From Thalassiosira profunda (lineage: Eukaryota > Bacillariophyta > Thalassiosirophyceae > Thalassiosirales > Thalassiosiraceae): a DNA stretch of 44,795 nucleotides. The translations under genes were made by a program, and so were the position numbers. Each line of letters opens with the position of its first letter. The stretch's first letter is position 1. The stretch covers positions 1 through 44,795 of the forward strand of contig JALLAP010000274.1 in assembly GCA_036939355.1 (NCBI GenBank). The letters are read 5' to 3'. The notes under the pieces were generated by a model. That model had not been told where the DNA came from, made no database searches, and was given only the letters and a program-made list of their open reading frames with translations. Positions 21,394 to 31,400 of the stretch are shown here, piece by piece.

Positions 21394-24381
21394 ATGTCCC
21401 GCCCGGCCGCCCGCCTAATCGACGGGCCGCAGCTCCCGCACCTCCACAACCATTCCCCCGGCGACCGCGCCTCCTCCCTCGTGCCCCTCCTCGCCCCGCC
21501 CATCACTTCCACATCTGATGGGTCCGACGATGGGTCGGATGGCCGCCGGTATCTCCTCGTCCCCTCCCCCGAGCGCATCGTCGTGCGGAGCGCTGCAAAT
21601 GGGAGGCGGCTGGGCGAGCTGGGCGTGCCCGGGGGAGACATTCGGGCGGTGTGCGTGGCGCGGCTGCCGAGAGTGAGCAAGGAGGAGGACGACGAGGACA
21701 GCGAGTTCGATGAAGGCGAAGGAGAGGGCGCCGACGGGGGCGACGAGTGGGTCGTCCTCGCGGGATGCAAGGACGGCCGCGTGCACGAGTGGGCGGGGGC
21801 CGGCCTGTCCCATTCTTTACATCAATCGGAGGGAGGCGCCAAGCCCCGGCGCTCGTGGAAGCTGGCGTGCGATCCATTGCCGGACGTCGAGCTGGCCCAC
21901 CTGACGAGCGTGTCCGGCGGCGAGGACGCCTGCCAACACCTTCCGACGGAGGGGGCCACGCTCTACGCCCTCCTCAGCGGCCAGGACGCCGATACCAATG
22001 AATCCGCGCGGCTGGTCCGCTGCGCAATCCCGCCCTTCGCGCCCACCGCGGGGGAGGCGCCCCTCCCCGCGACGCCGCTGGCGGCCGTCCGCCACGTCCC
22101 CTCCAAATCCTTCAAGGAGGCGGCGGCGAAGAACGACTGCGTGTGTTTGAAGGCGAGGGATGCCGTCTTTGACCTCAAGGCGGCGTACCGGCCGTCGGAT
22201 AAAATCGGCGGCGATCGAGGGGACTACGCGACGGGGCACGACGGCGACGCCGACAAGGCGAGGGGCGACGTCCTCGTGGCGCTGGCCTCCGCCCACAGCG
22301 TCGCCGTCTACCGCGACTCCGTCCAACCTTCCGCCGATGACGAGGTCGTCGATCCCTCGACAGCGTTGGTCCACCTGACCCGCGCGCTCAAGCCCCCGCC
22401 CCTCTACACCCGCGACCAAACGGCCCTGTGCGCCCTCGCCCTCTCCCCCGGCGCCGCCGACCTGGCCTTGGGACGGGCGAGCGGCCACATCGACATCCTC
22501 GACGGCGTCTTTTCCAACGTCATTTCGTACCTCGACGGCATTCGACGCAAGGACGAGGATGTGGTCCATCCTGCCGACGCGACGGTCCGACGGACGGTCC
22601 ACTGGCACGCCCACCCGGTCCGCGCCCTGGCGTACGCCGCCGCCACGCGCGGGGGGAACCGCAGCCTCCTGTCGGGCGGGGAGGAGAGCGTGCTGGTCGA
22701 GTGGCAATTGGAGCGGAACTCCCACCGCCCCTCGAATACCATCGCGCGCATTTCCGCCGCCGGCATTGTGCACGTGCTGCGGGACGCCAGCGCCGGTAAA
22801 GTGGTTGCGTTCTGCGCCGACCATTCGATCCAGTGCTTCGACGCGACGAACTACGAGCGGGCGTGGGCCGTGCAGGGACTGGCGGCGACGGCATTGCACC
22901 CCGAGGACCCGGAGGGGGGACCAGTTATAGCGGTGCGGGATCCCATCACCGGCCATCCCATGCTGGCCAACCTTCCGGGGGCGCCGGGAATGATTCACTG
23001 GTACGATCCCGCCGCGGCGGAGGTGGCGGGGACCCTCGAGGTGGCGCCTTTCAACAGGGTGAGCCGGCGGGATCCGACGGTCGATCCGCACGTGCCCGCG
23101 CCGGCCGTGACGCATGTGGCCGTGGGCGCGGACGGGCGGGATTTGGTCACGGTCGACGTGACGTGGACGGAGAACGCGAGCGTCGGCAGGGCGGCCGCGT
23201 TGAAGGCGCCAAGGGGGACGGTGCAAATGAGCGTGTGCACGAGCGTCAAGTTCTGGGCCTACGGCACCGCGGCCAGTGCCGAGGGACGGCAACGAAAGCG
23301 GCGGGCGGGCGACGTTCCCATGAACTACGCGCTGGCGTCGTCGATGGCGAGCCCGCACGGGCGGAACGGGGGCGTGTGCGCCCTCGCCGTCGCCCCGGGC
23401 GGGGATGTGGCGTGCACCCTCAGCCGCGAGGAGGGGGCGTTTCGCGTGTGGGCCAAGCATCCCCCCGCGTCCGCTGCGGGAGGGGCGGGGGCGACGCCGT
23501 GGAAGTGCCGGTACAGGGTCCAAACGCCGGCGGGGTACGCCAACCTCCTGTCCAATCAAAGCGCGGCCAATTCGTTTTTGGCCCGGCAGTTGGTCTCGTT
23601 CTCGTCGGACGGATCGGTGTTGGCCGTGACGTACGGCCCGCGCGTGACGCTGTGGGATCACTCCGGCGCCGCCCTGCTGACGTCGTTGACGCAGGACGCG
23701 GCCAACGCCGGCGACGAAGACGACGTGACGGCGGTCCACTTTCTCACCAAGGACGACGACGTCGTGCTCCTGTCGACAGAGCGGCGATTAGACGTCCAAT
23801 CTCCCTGCGGGAAGGCGAACTACCTCGGCACCGACGCGTGGGGCCTCGACGCCGCCTCGTTGGGCAACGGCGCGCGCATATCGGCCGTGGCGCCGCTCCG
23901 GGAGCTCCGATCGACGCGCGCCGGAGCGAGGGGATGCTTCGCCGCGGCCTTCGCGATGGACGGGGGATCGCGGAGCGAGGTCGTCGTGGTGCGAAAGGAC
24001 GAGGGCAGCGTCCTCTGCGCTGAGGGCACGGACGTTCCCCTTCGCTGGACGATTGACGGCGCGATCCAATGTCTCTGCGCGGGCGCCGGGCCGAATTTGC
24101 AGCTGCTCGCCGTGACGGCGGACGGACGGATGCTCTCGCTGCGCGGCGGGGCGGAGACGAAGGCGCGGAAGGGCGGGGCGGCGAGCGAAGACGGTCGGGC
24201 GCGGGCCCCCGTGCTCAGGGTGGGATCCGTGATGGCCGAGGCACGGTCTGCAGTCAAGCGGCGCAAGGTGACCCTGGTCGGAGCGGCGGCGGACCGGGCC
24301 GCGGGCGCGTCGGGATTCGACTTTCCGCGGCTGAGCGGGAGGTTCACGAGCGCCTTCGTTGCGCAAAGTTTGTCGCGATAA
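21394..24381 (+). CDS. WDR75: WDR75/UTP17-like WD40 protein of the SSU processome
   Basis: Single-exon 995-aa WD40 protein. WDR75 (yeast Nan1/Utp17) is a t-UTP component of the nucleolus needed for rDNA transcription and early 18S processing. Diagnostic blocks: TALCALALSPGAADLALGRA and GHIDILDG; TVHWHAHPVRALAYA followed by LLSGGEESVLVEWQLE; SIQCFDATNYERAWAVQGLA; NGGVCALAVAPGGDVACTLS with FRVWAKH; and WKCRYRVQTP...LVSFSSDGSVLAVTYGPRVTLWD. This order matches two tandem beta-propellers. Human WDR75 is about 830 aa; the extra length comes from low-complexity acidic and Ala/Gly-rich insertions. Very GC-rich, so the minus strand carries a long shadow frame. It shares a 244-bp divergent promoter region (21150-21393) with the molybdopterin gene. 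Confidence 0.85.
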   Translation: MSRPAARLIDGPQLPHLHNHSPGDRASSLVPLLAPPITSTSDGSDDGSDGRRYLLVPSPERIVVRSAANGRRLGELGVPGGDIRAVCVARLPRVSKEEDDEDSEFDEGEGEGADGGDEWVVLAGCKDGRVHEWAGAGLSHSLHQSEGGAKPRRSWKLACDPLPDVELAHLTSVSGGEDACQHLPTEGATLYALLSGQDADTNESARLVRCAIPPFAPTAGEAPLPATPLAAVRHVPSKSFKEAAAKNDCVCLKARDAVFDLKAAYRPSDKIGGDRGDYATGHDGDADKARGDVLVALASAHSVAVYRDSVQPSADDEVVDPSTALVHLTRALKPPPLYTRDQTALCALALSPGAADLALGRASGHIDILDGVFSNVISYLDGIRRKDEDVVHPADATVRRTVHWHAHPVRALAYAAATRGGNRSLLSGGEESVLVEWQLERNSHRPSNTIARISAAGIVHVLRDASAGKVVAFCADHSIQCFDATNYERAWAVQGLAATALHPEDPEGGPVIAVRDPITGHPMLANLPGAPGMIHWYDPAAAEVAGTLEVAPFNRVSRRDPTVDPHVPAPAVTHVAVGADGRDLVTVDVTWTENASVGRAAALKAPRGTVQMSVCTSVKFWAYGTAASAEGRQRKRRAGDVPMNYALASSMASPHGRNGGVCALAVAPGGDVACTLSREEGAFRVWAKHPPASAAGGAGATPWKCRYRVQTPAGYANLLSNQSAANSFLARQLVSFSSDGSVLAVTYGPRVTLWDHSGAALLTSLTQDAANAGDEDDVTAVHFLTKDDDVVLLSTERRLDVQSPCGKANYLGTDAWGLDAASLGNGARISAVAPLRELRSTRAGARGCFAAAFAMDGGSRSEVVVVRKDEGSVLCAEGTDVPLRWTIDGAIQCLCAGAGPNLQLLAVTADGRMLSLRGGAETKARKGGAASEDGRARAPVLRVGSVMAEARSAVKRRKVTLVGAAADRAAGASGFDFPRLSGRFTSAFVAQSLSR

Positions 24382-24533
24382 AAATGCCCTGGATAGCGTA
24401 ATCAAATCGGGATCAATCTATTTGACAAGAGTTTCGACAGGAGCGGCGGTTAGCGGTCCATCAGCCAGTGCGTTGAAGTCTTTTTGCATTGCACCTGAAC
24501 CCGCCTCTCCCCCAATTCGTGTTGGTGCATCCA

Positions 24534-24865
24534 TCAAGACGTTGGCTCGGCGACGCATCGGCAATCCTCGCAGCTGTAATGATAAAAGCTCAGCCCCATT
24601 TGGTACTCGCACTTCGACCCCACGCACCCGTCCTTGTGCTGCCAATTGCACATGCACTCTGTGGGCAACGCATTCGATGGTTTACTTGACATCAGACGAA
24701 CGCCAGGAGGCACGAAGATGCATTTTTTTGCAACTCACCTCCCGTGGTCGCCGTCGCCACACCGTCGCCACACCAGCCATCGGGCAGTTTGGGCGCGTCC
24801 TTCGGGGCGTATCCCGCCCGCGCCGGGGCGGAGAGGCACGCGGCCAACAGCAAGAGGCGCCACAT
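24534..24865 (-). CDS. Small secreted eight-cysteine protein
   Basis: Two exons, 24865-24739 and 24658-24534, with an 80-nt GTGAGT...CACAG intron, give 83 aa; phases agree. MWRLLLLAACLSAPARAG is a clear signal peptide. The mature part of about 65 residues has eight cysteines (WCGDG, ECMC, GCVG, KCEYQMG, SCEDCRC), compatible with four disulfides and a knottin-like extracellular fold. It was found by splicing, not as a long open frame. No family is recognised. Extracellular or periplasmic location is inferred from the signal peptide and Cys content only. It sits in the 700-bp gap between WDR75 and the next gene. Confidence 0.65.
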
Positions 24866-25069
24866 GTTGCAGTTGCAAGTGCTGCCGCCTGGAGTCTGGC
24901 TGGAGATGGCGGCGTGAAATGAGGAGCTTACCTAGGCTTATCCCTTGCACATTTTACGGGCGAGTAGAACGACTTGCAAATACAGCTCAGACCTAAGTAG
25001 GTAAGTAGGTAAGACCGCCCGCCGGGCCCCCGAAGCCGAAACGGACAGCGGTGCATTCATGCATGCACC

Positions 25070-26263
25070 ATGGCCGCGATGCCCGCCCCCATCCCACTGC
25101 CGGCGGACGATGCCGACCACGCCCACACCTTACATGCTGCCCTCGCTTCCCTTTCCGCGGCAACGTCCTCGTTCGATGCGACCATGGACGCCCTCTCGGA
25201 TCAGTCCGCGCGGCACCGCCGCCGGGCGACGGCCCTGGAACGCCGGATGGAGCGGTTCCGAGGACACCTCCGCCGGTTGGACGAGATTGCCGCGGCCAAG
25301 ATGAGGGACGGGGAGGCATTGGACGATCGAATTTGCATGGCGTACTGCCCGGCGTCGCACGAGGAGGCGCTGTTGGGGATGCAGAAAGAGCTGGCCGAGG
25401 TGAAGGAGGCGCTGGACTCGAGCGAGGGTGGTCATCCGGAGCACGCGACAACCGCCGGCACCCGGAGCGCGGTGCGGTCGGCCGCCGACGCGGCCGTCCG
25501 GGCCGCCCTCCGGCGCGACGTCCGGAACGACAACGGCCGGGCCGTGCCCTCCGACGCCTGGCTCGACCGCCCCTCCGCGGGGCTGGGGGTGGGGCGGGCG
25601 GCGGAGGCCGCCGCCCGGCAAAGGAGGGTCCCCGCCCTGTTGACACACAGCGGTGATGCCGACTACCGCCGCGCGCTCGAGGCGCTGGCGCGGCGGGCCG
25701 CGGAGGACCGGCGGGGGGAGCATCCCGATCGCCTCGAGGTCACCGGCGGCGTTGGCGGGGGCGACGACGAGAGCGTGTACTCGGCGGCGTCCCAACTGTC
25801 CGCCCTCTCGGTGGCGTCGAGCGGCACGCGGAGGACGGCGGGGCAAAGACGCAGGTGGCACCGGCGGCAGCAGCTGCAAAAGGGCCAGGGGGTGGCGTCG
25901 CCGACCCAATTGCATCCCGGGCTCTCCACCCACGTCGAATCCCCCGCGCAGGCATCGGCGGGGCGGCAGCAATCGATGGCGGGGAGCGGTCCCTACCTCG
26001 CGGAGGTCCTTCACGATTCGTACGGCATTGGAGAGGCCCCGCCGAAGGGGTTGGTCGACTGTTCGGGATTTTCGGGGAGGTGTTCCCGGGAGGGAGGAAC
26101 GGAATTTTACCCCCCGACGAGCCACCTTCCAGGCGCGATGGTGTTCAACACTACGCGAAGCGGGTATGGGGCTGCGATGGGACCGACGCCTACGCCATCG
26201 TCCGCGGCATTAGGGGTAGCGGGAGACGGGACGAAGGAGCATGACAAGCCACCACTGACATGA
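25070..26263 (+). CDS. Coiled-coil protein, weak WASH1 WAHD-like resemblance
   Basis: Single-exon 397-aa protein starting at ATG 25070 (MAAMPAPIPLP). Residues about 20-110 form a helical coiled-coil region (FDATMDALSDQSARHRRRATALERRMERF). The middle is Ala/Arg/Gly-rich and disordered. Near the C-terminus is LPGAMVFNTTRSGYG. A helical N-terminus followed by an LFNT(T/S)...Y motif is the layout of the WAHD1 region of WASH1, which activates Arp2/3 on endosomes. No WH2 or acidic VCA tail is present, so this is a weak analogy. The stop is 5 bp from the stop of the convergent GRAM-VASt gene. Confidence 0.65.
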   Translation: MAAMPAPIPLPADDADHAHTLHAALASLSAATSSFDATMDALSDQSARHRRRATALERRMERFRGHLRRLDEIAAAKMRDGEALDDRICMAYCPASHEEALLGMQKELAEVKEALDSSEGGHPEHATTAGTRSAVRSAADAAVRAALRRDVRNDNGRAVPSDAWLDRPSAGLGVGRAAEAAARQRRVPALLTHSGDADYRRALEALARRAAEDRRGEHPDRLEVTGGVGGGDDESVYSAASQLSALSVASSGTRRTAGQRRRWHRRQQLQKGQGVASPTQLHPGLSTHVESPAQASAGRQQSMAGSGPYLAEVLHDSYGIGEAPPKGLVDCSGFSGRCSREGGTEFYPPTSHLPGAMVFNTTRSGYGAAMGPTPTPSSAALGVAGDGTKEHDKPPLT

Positions 26264-26268
26264 TTTTG

Positions 26269-27819
26269 CTAGTTTAGGATTGTGTCGATAGCTTGGTGAT
26301 CTTCGACAGCCGCCCTTTCCAGTTGGATCAGTCGTTGCTCGAGGTCTTCCACCACACCTTCCAACAAAATAATGCGGAGCTTCAGCCGATAAACCAGGAT
26401 GGCAAAGGCTGCAATGAGCAGGGGCATCGGGACATTTTGGCAAACCGCCGATAGATTTGCCGCGCATTGTTGCAGCATCCCCAGCCAACCAAGGCCCGGC
26501 TTTGCAACAGCAGACGGTGCAATTTCTTCTTGCGCAGGCGCCGGTTGGTGCATCCTCTGCCGAACAAACAATGAATATCTCTTGTACCAATCCTTCGTCT
26601 CCGTGAGAGAGCGGTTCAGGATGATCCGCTTCAGCAGTTTGTTCACCGACTTGAGAAATCGAACAGTCACCCTCACATTCAGAGTGATGCCTTCCCCGTC
26701 ATCGGCGCCCTCCACTAGCCAAACGTCTTCCACTACAAACGTGCCGTTCGGTACTCCTTTGATCCCTGTGATGCTCGTCTCATTCCGCAGGCATGCGTTT
26801 GTGCCAAAGTGTTGCCACATTTGCCGCCGTTTGACCTTCGCTATCGACACCCCCGCATTTCGTTCAAGATGGACCGTACGCACCAAAGTCGTTTCCCCGT
26901 TCGATGTTTCCGCTCTGTTGTCCGCTGCCCACGGACCAATGAGTATGTTCTGATCCCCAATCTGTGCGCTGAAGTCGTTTAACGAATGAGGGGCCCCATC
27001 CGACAAGAAGAGGTCAAAGAAGGCATCCGTTGATTTGCAGTTGACGCCGAGGTCGGTCACGAGGCTGTCCCAGCCCTCCACGCGTTGCTTGTTCTTTGCC
27101 CACTCCTCCTTGCCATCCGATCCTCTGATGGTAACGTCTTTCTGCTGAATGCTCTGCGGAGCGTCAGGCACAACTTCCGCAGCAAGACCTGGGACAGGAG
27201 AACTTTCCTGCATTGCTAAAGTCTCATTGTCCCCTTCGTCGAACGATTTGTCGCGTGGGGTTTGGTCCTCTTTCTCCTCCCCCACATCAGGTGCATTAGT
27301 GGGTGCGGAAGCATCGTTTGCGCCTCCTGCCGATGTATTGGAGTGATACCGCGAAATGATGTCCAACACGTGCATTCTATCCTCGAACGAGCGGAAGATG
27401 TACTCCTCTCCCCCCTTCAAATGCACCGACAAGCTGGTGGTCCTCACGGCCTTGATCTCCAGTGCGTCGTCGTAGTTGATGCGTATCCTCTTCTCGAACC
27501 CAAACAGATTGCTGTAATAAAATAGACCAAGTGTGGAGACGTACAGCCTCCCCGCCTTCCTCTCGAAGGAACAAGTGAAATCCTGGACGACTTCGCCCAC
27601 ATCCCCGCCGCCGAACATGGCCTTCACCACTTGCGTCGTGTACGCCTGTTTGCTGCTGCTCGACGATCGGGCGGGCGAGGGCGACGAGAGGGAATTGGCA
27701 GCGGTGGTAGCAGCACCAGAAGATGACACGCTAGATGTCAGGCGTTGCCCAGAGGCAGCGCGCTCGGGCATTGTTGCTGCCCTCTTGAGATCAGGAGTGC
27801 TCATGACCATGGAGTCCAC
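26269..27819 (-). CDS. GRAM-VASt membrane protein (Aster/Lam/VAD1-like sterol transfer)
   Basis: Single-exon 516-aa protein. After a Ser/Ala-rich N-terminus, residues about 77-160 are a GRAM domain (DFTCSFERKAGRLYVSTLGL, FYYSNLFGFEKRIRI, RSFEDRMHVLDII). Residues about 250-430 are a VASt/StART-like domain (CKSTDAFFDLFLSDG, DVWLVEGADDG, NRSLTETKDWYKRY). A single C-terminal membrane segment follows (MPLLIAAFAILVYRLKLRII) with a short coiled-coil tail. This is the architecture of Aster/GRAMD1, yeast Lam/Ltc and plant VAD1 proteins, which are ER-anchored and move sterol at contact sites. Sterol transfer here is inferred from the architecture. Confidence 0.88.
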   Translation of the reverse strand: MDSMVMSTPDLKRAATMPERAASGQRLTSSVSSSGAATTAANSLSSPSPARSSSSSKQAYTTQVVKAMFGGGDVGEVVQDFTCSFERKAGRLYVSTLGLFYYSNLFGFEKRIRINYDDALEIKAVRTTSLSVHLKGGEEYIFRSFEDRMHVLDIISRYHSNTSAGGANDASAPTNAPDVGEEKEDQTPRDKSFDEGDNETLAMQESSPVPGLAAEVVPDAPQSIQQKDVTIRGSDGKEEWAKNKQRVEGWDSLVTDLGVNCKSTDAFFDLFLSDGAPHSLNDFSAQIGDQNILIGPWAADNRAETSNGETTLVRTVHLERNAGVSIAKVKRRQMWQHFGTNACLRNETSITGIKGVPNGTFVVEDVWLVEGADDGEGITLNVRVTVRFLKSVNKLLKRIILNRSLTETKDWYKRYSLFVRQRMHQPAPAQEEIAPSAVAKPGLGWLGMLQQCAANLSAVCQNVPMPLLIAAFAILVYRLKLRIILLEGVVEDLEQRLIQLERAAVEDHQAIDTILN

Positions 27820-28454
27820 GGCGACACGAGGAGGGGGCGGGAGCCTGCCCGCCGGGGGAGGGGAGGAGCAGGAGCAGGAGGAGGCGCGGGCGGGAAGGAG
27901 GAATGGGAAATCCGTGATGGGAAATCACGTGTAGTGCGGCTACAAGTATGGTAGGCTACATACAATACAGTTAGTGAAAATAATCACACAAGCACAAGAA
28001 GAAGAGGTAAAAGGAGCGAGGAGCCCGGAGCCCGCGCTGGCCCGCGCTCCCCCTAATGAAGGCGCTGCCGGTTCTGCCACCGAGCGGTCGGTGAGTGATC
28101 GGGAGCTGATGTGCCTGAGGGGCTGTTTGCAATGGAGGATGTGCAAGGTGCACATTGTGGCAGGGGGTGTGTCCTCCCCCGGGGGGAACATGCCCTCGCG
28201 CAATTCAGGTATTGTATCGTAGAGGGCATGCGAGCTCAGAGGATTGCAGCTGGTATTGCTGATGAATTTCGATGAGTGCTAGCTGAGAGCTGAGTACATC
28301 GTAGAGAGAGCACGCGTTGCAAAAATGTGGAGGCGATGTCTCTGTGTGCATGTTCGTATGCGCATGCCTTGCATCTAATTCATTTCCTCCTTCACACTGG
28401 CCAATCTAAGGTCTAAGCTCCGGTTGCAATCTCCCGTATTGATAGCGTAACATC
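27820..28454. promoter_or_regulatory. Divergent promoter region between GRAM-VASt and tuberin-like genes
   Basis: About 635 bp between head-to-head start codons. It includes an A-rich stretch near 27970-28020 and a GC-rich block around 28020-28200. No gene or defined element is recognised. Confidence 0.45.
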
Positions 28455-31400
28455 ATGCCTCGGCGAGGATTCTTCCGCGGCTCCAGCGGGGACAAGAAGA
28501 AGAGCAACAAGAGGGAGCAAAAGCTCCAGCAGAAGCAGGCGCGGGAGCAACAGCGCCAGCAGAGACGGCTGAGCACCTCCCAGGCCTCCTCTTCCATCAA
28601 TGCCTCCTCTGCCAATGACTCCGAGTCTGAGCCTCCGCTCGCCCTCGGCGGTCCGCCCCAAACGGCCCCTCCTCGTGCAGAAAGACATGCATTTGATGCG
28701 CGGGTGGGAGGGCTTCACTTTCAGCCAAGCGCTGCAGGCGATGCCAAGCCGCCGCCGCAGCACAGTCCTCCCGCGGTGGTGCAGGTGTCGAACCGCGATG
28801 TAGACCAATTGCATCAGCGGGAGCGGCAGTTGCTGCAAAATCAATACCAAACTCAGTCGTCTGTGCGCCCGAGTCATCCGCAGCAGTACCCCCAATACGA
28901 AGAGCCTGCCCAGCATTATGTCCCACAGCAACAGCAAGGCACCCCGCCCTTCGTCGGCCAGCCCCAGCAAGGCATCTCTGAGTCTCCATCGCAACAGTTT
29001 CCACAGTACATGCTCCCTCCCGGCGCCATCCCTCCGCAGCACAGCGCGATGGCCCAAAACGCGACGCCAACGGTGGACAACACAATCGACGAAATATGGA
29101 GGTGCGAAACGGACGACTTTCGCTCAGCTTCCCATAGCATCCAAATGTTGAGGCTAGCCATTGTGTCCGAGTGGGAGAGCCAGCAGATGCTCCTGGAGAG
29201 GGACGACGCTCCCACTCAGTTCTCGTACGACCCGTCCGACACGTTCCTGAGCTTGCAAGGGGCGACGCTTCGATTTCACGCGCGCTTCGAGACCATGAAG
29301 GCCGAGCGGGACGGACTGCGGGCATCTCAGCGGCAGGCGCTGCAACTGGGAGACGCGTCCATCGCCGACAGCCACACCCTGCATTCACACAACACCCTGA
29401 ATTCGCAGTCGCTGAACGGCGTGGAATGGGAGCTCACCGAGCAAGCCGCGTGGGAGGTGTGGGAGGAATCGGTCCGGGCGTCGGCCGCACTGACGCATTC
29501 TTGCGTGGGACCGGCCTGGCGCCGGCAGTTGAGGCTGCGGCGCCAACTGATTAGCGAGACGGAAATGCGGTTGTTCAATATGCAGCAACGGCAGTTTGCG
29601 GCGGACAATATGAGCGTGGGGAGCAGTGCGGGATACTCGTGGGCGTCGTCCTTGGTCTCAATGGACATTTCCAATCCCCAGTCCTCAGGCAGGTACTTGC
29701 AACCGCACGAACTTGCCACGCCTCCCGCTTTTCAGCCGCACAGGGACATACTGGAAATGCTCTCCTTTTCGATTCCAGAGGTTCTTCCAGCGGCGATGAT
29801 ACGCTTCGCCGCCTCTGTGATTGAAACGTCCATTCCACCATTGCGCTTGGCAAACACCAAGGTGTACTGGGACGAGTCTGATAAGGCTGGGATCGCGGCA
29901 GGGTCGAGTGAGGCCCTTCTTACGGCGAGGGTCGGGCAAGATGTTCACGACGAACGGCGGTGGCTCAGGCGACGCAAGCGACTGGGGGACACTCAGAGGT
30001 AAAGCTCTGCGCCTTGTCTTTTCTTCTAATCTGCTCTGTTTCTACGTCTTGTGCCAGTTTGATCTCACCCCGACTGTGGTCACCTGTTTGATTCAGGGAC
30101 TTGGCCTTTGGACTCTTTTGTGGAGGAAATGGAAACGGGGACAACGCTGACGGCCAAGGCAATGCAGCAGCTGAGACAGGTGGCGCCGGCGGCGAAAAGG
30201 AGTGGTCTATACCTGGCACCCACACTCCTGTTGCTGTGATGATCCACTCGTGGCTTGACGTGAGTTTCTGTCATCCTCGTTTCTGTGAGAGATTGCTAAG
30301 ATACTTCGCGGTATTGCTCACGTATTCCCTGGTCGTAGACTTGCCAAGCGGCGTGGCCTGTTCCAAGAGAGATAGAAGAGGGAGACATTCCTTGTCATGT
30401 TGAAGTATCAGTTGAGACGTCGGAGGAGGGAGGAACCGACTCTTCCGCTGGGAGCGGTGGGCCACCGCCCATGGAGATTGTCCTTCCAACCGCAGTAAAT
30501 GCGTCGACTGATCCTGGCGCTGTGCCTCCCGACGCCAACACTCCTGATNATTGTCCTTCCAACCGCAGTAAATGCGTCGACTGATCCTGGCGCTGTGCCT
30601 CCCGACGCCAACACTCCTGATGCCAAAGATGCAACGCCAGAGCCACAGTCTGGGAAATTTTCCTATTGGGGAGAGCTGGTCGACCTATCACGAGTCGACT
30701 TCTGGTACACACTTCGCGTGTTGCGTGATTGCTCTGACTTGGTATCTGCTGGGTGGCGTCCACCGCCATCGGGCCGCGTCGGAGAAGGAATCATCCTCAA
30801 CCTAATATCCATTGCCGAGAGAGGAATAACGCATCTTACGAGCGATGATGATGTCACGCAAAAAATGCCCGAAGAGCAGATACGGAAGGAGCGTCTTGTG
30901 GCTTGCTCGTGTGCATCAGAGAGCCTCGTGTCCATCAAGACTCTGGCATCGCGGGACGTGATACCGCAAGCGACGTTGCGGCCTCTTGCAATATCCTTAT
31001 GCCAACTCATATCTGCCGCTGAAACCCCTATATCTTCTGTCTCGAGCACTGAATCCGAGGAGGCGCAGGAAGAGGATGCACTGTTATACGAAAGGGAGAT
31101 CTTGACGCAACGAACCTTTGTCGCCAGCAACTCGGCCGAACTGCTGTGGGTGTTGCTTTCGAACGAAGGCACGTCGTGCCCTACAACAGACGCCCTGCTG
31201 GATTCCATTGATATGAACCTCCATCACGATATCACGGTTGAAAACCGCGTCGATGTAGAAGAGAGCGTCATTGTGGCATGCGGTGCCATCCGTGCGCTAT
31301 CGGCAGCCATGTGGGGCGACCCACCCGCAGTGAAAGGAGTACCATTGTTGCGATTCTTTTGGGAGCCAGTGATCGATCTCTTCGGGGCGGTAGCTTCGTC

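Noticed and set aside
21817..23739. 640-codon minus-strand open frame
   Set aside because: Shadow of the GC-rich WDR75 gene; Arg/Gly/His-rich composition, no motif.
25130..26125. 331-codon minus-strand frame
   Set aside because: Antisense shadow of the coiled-coil gene; Pro/Arg-rich without motifs.
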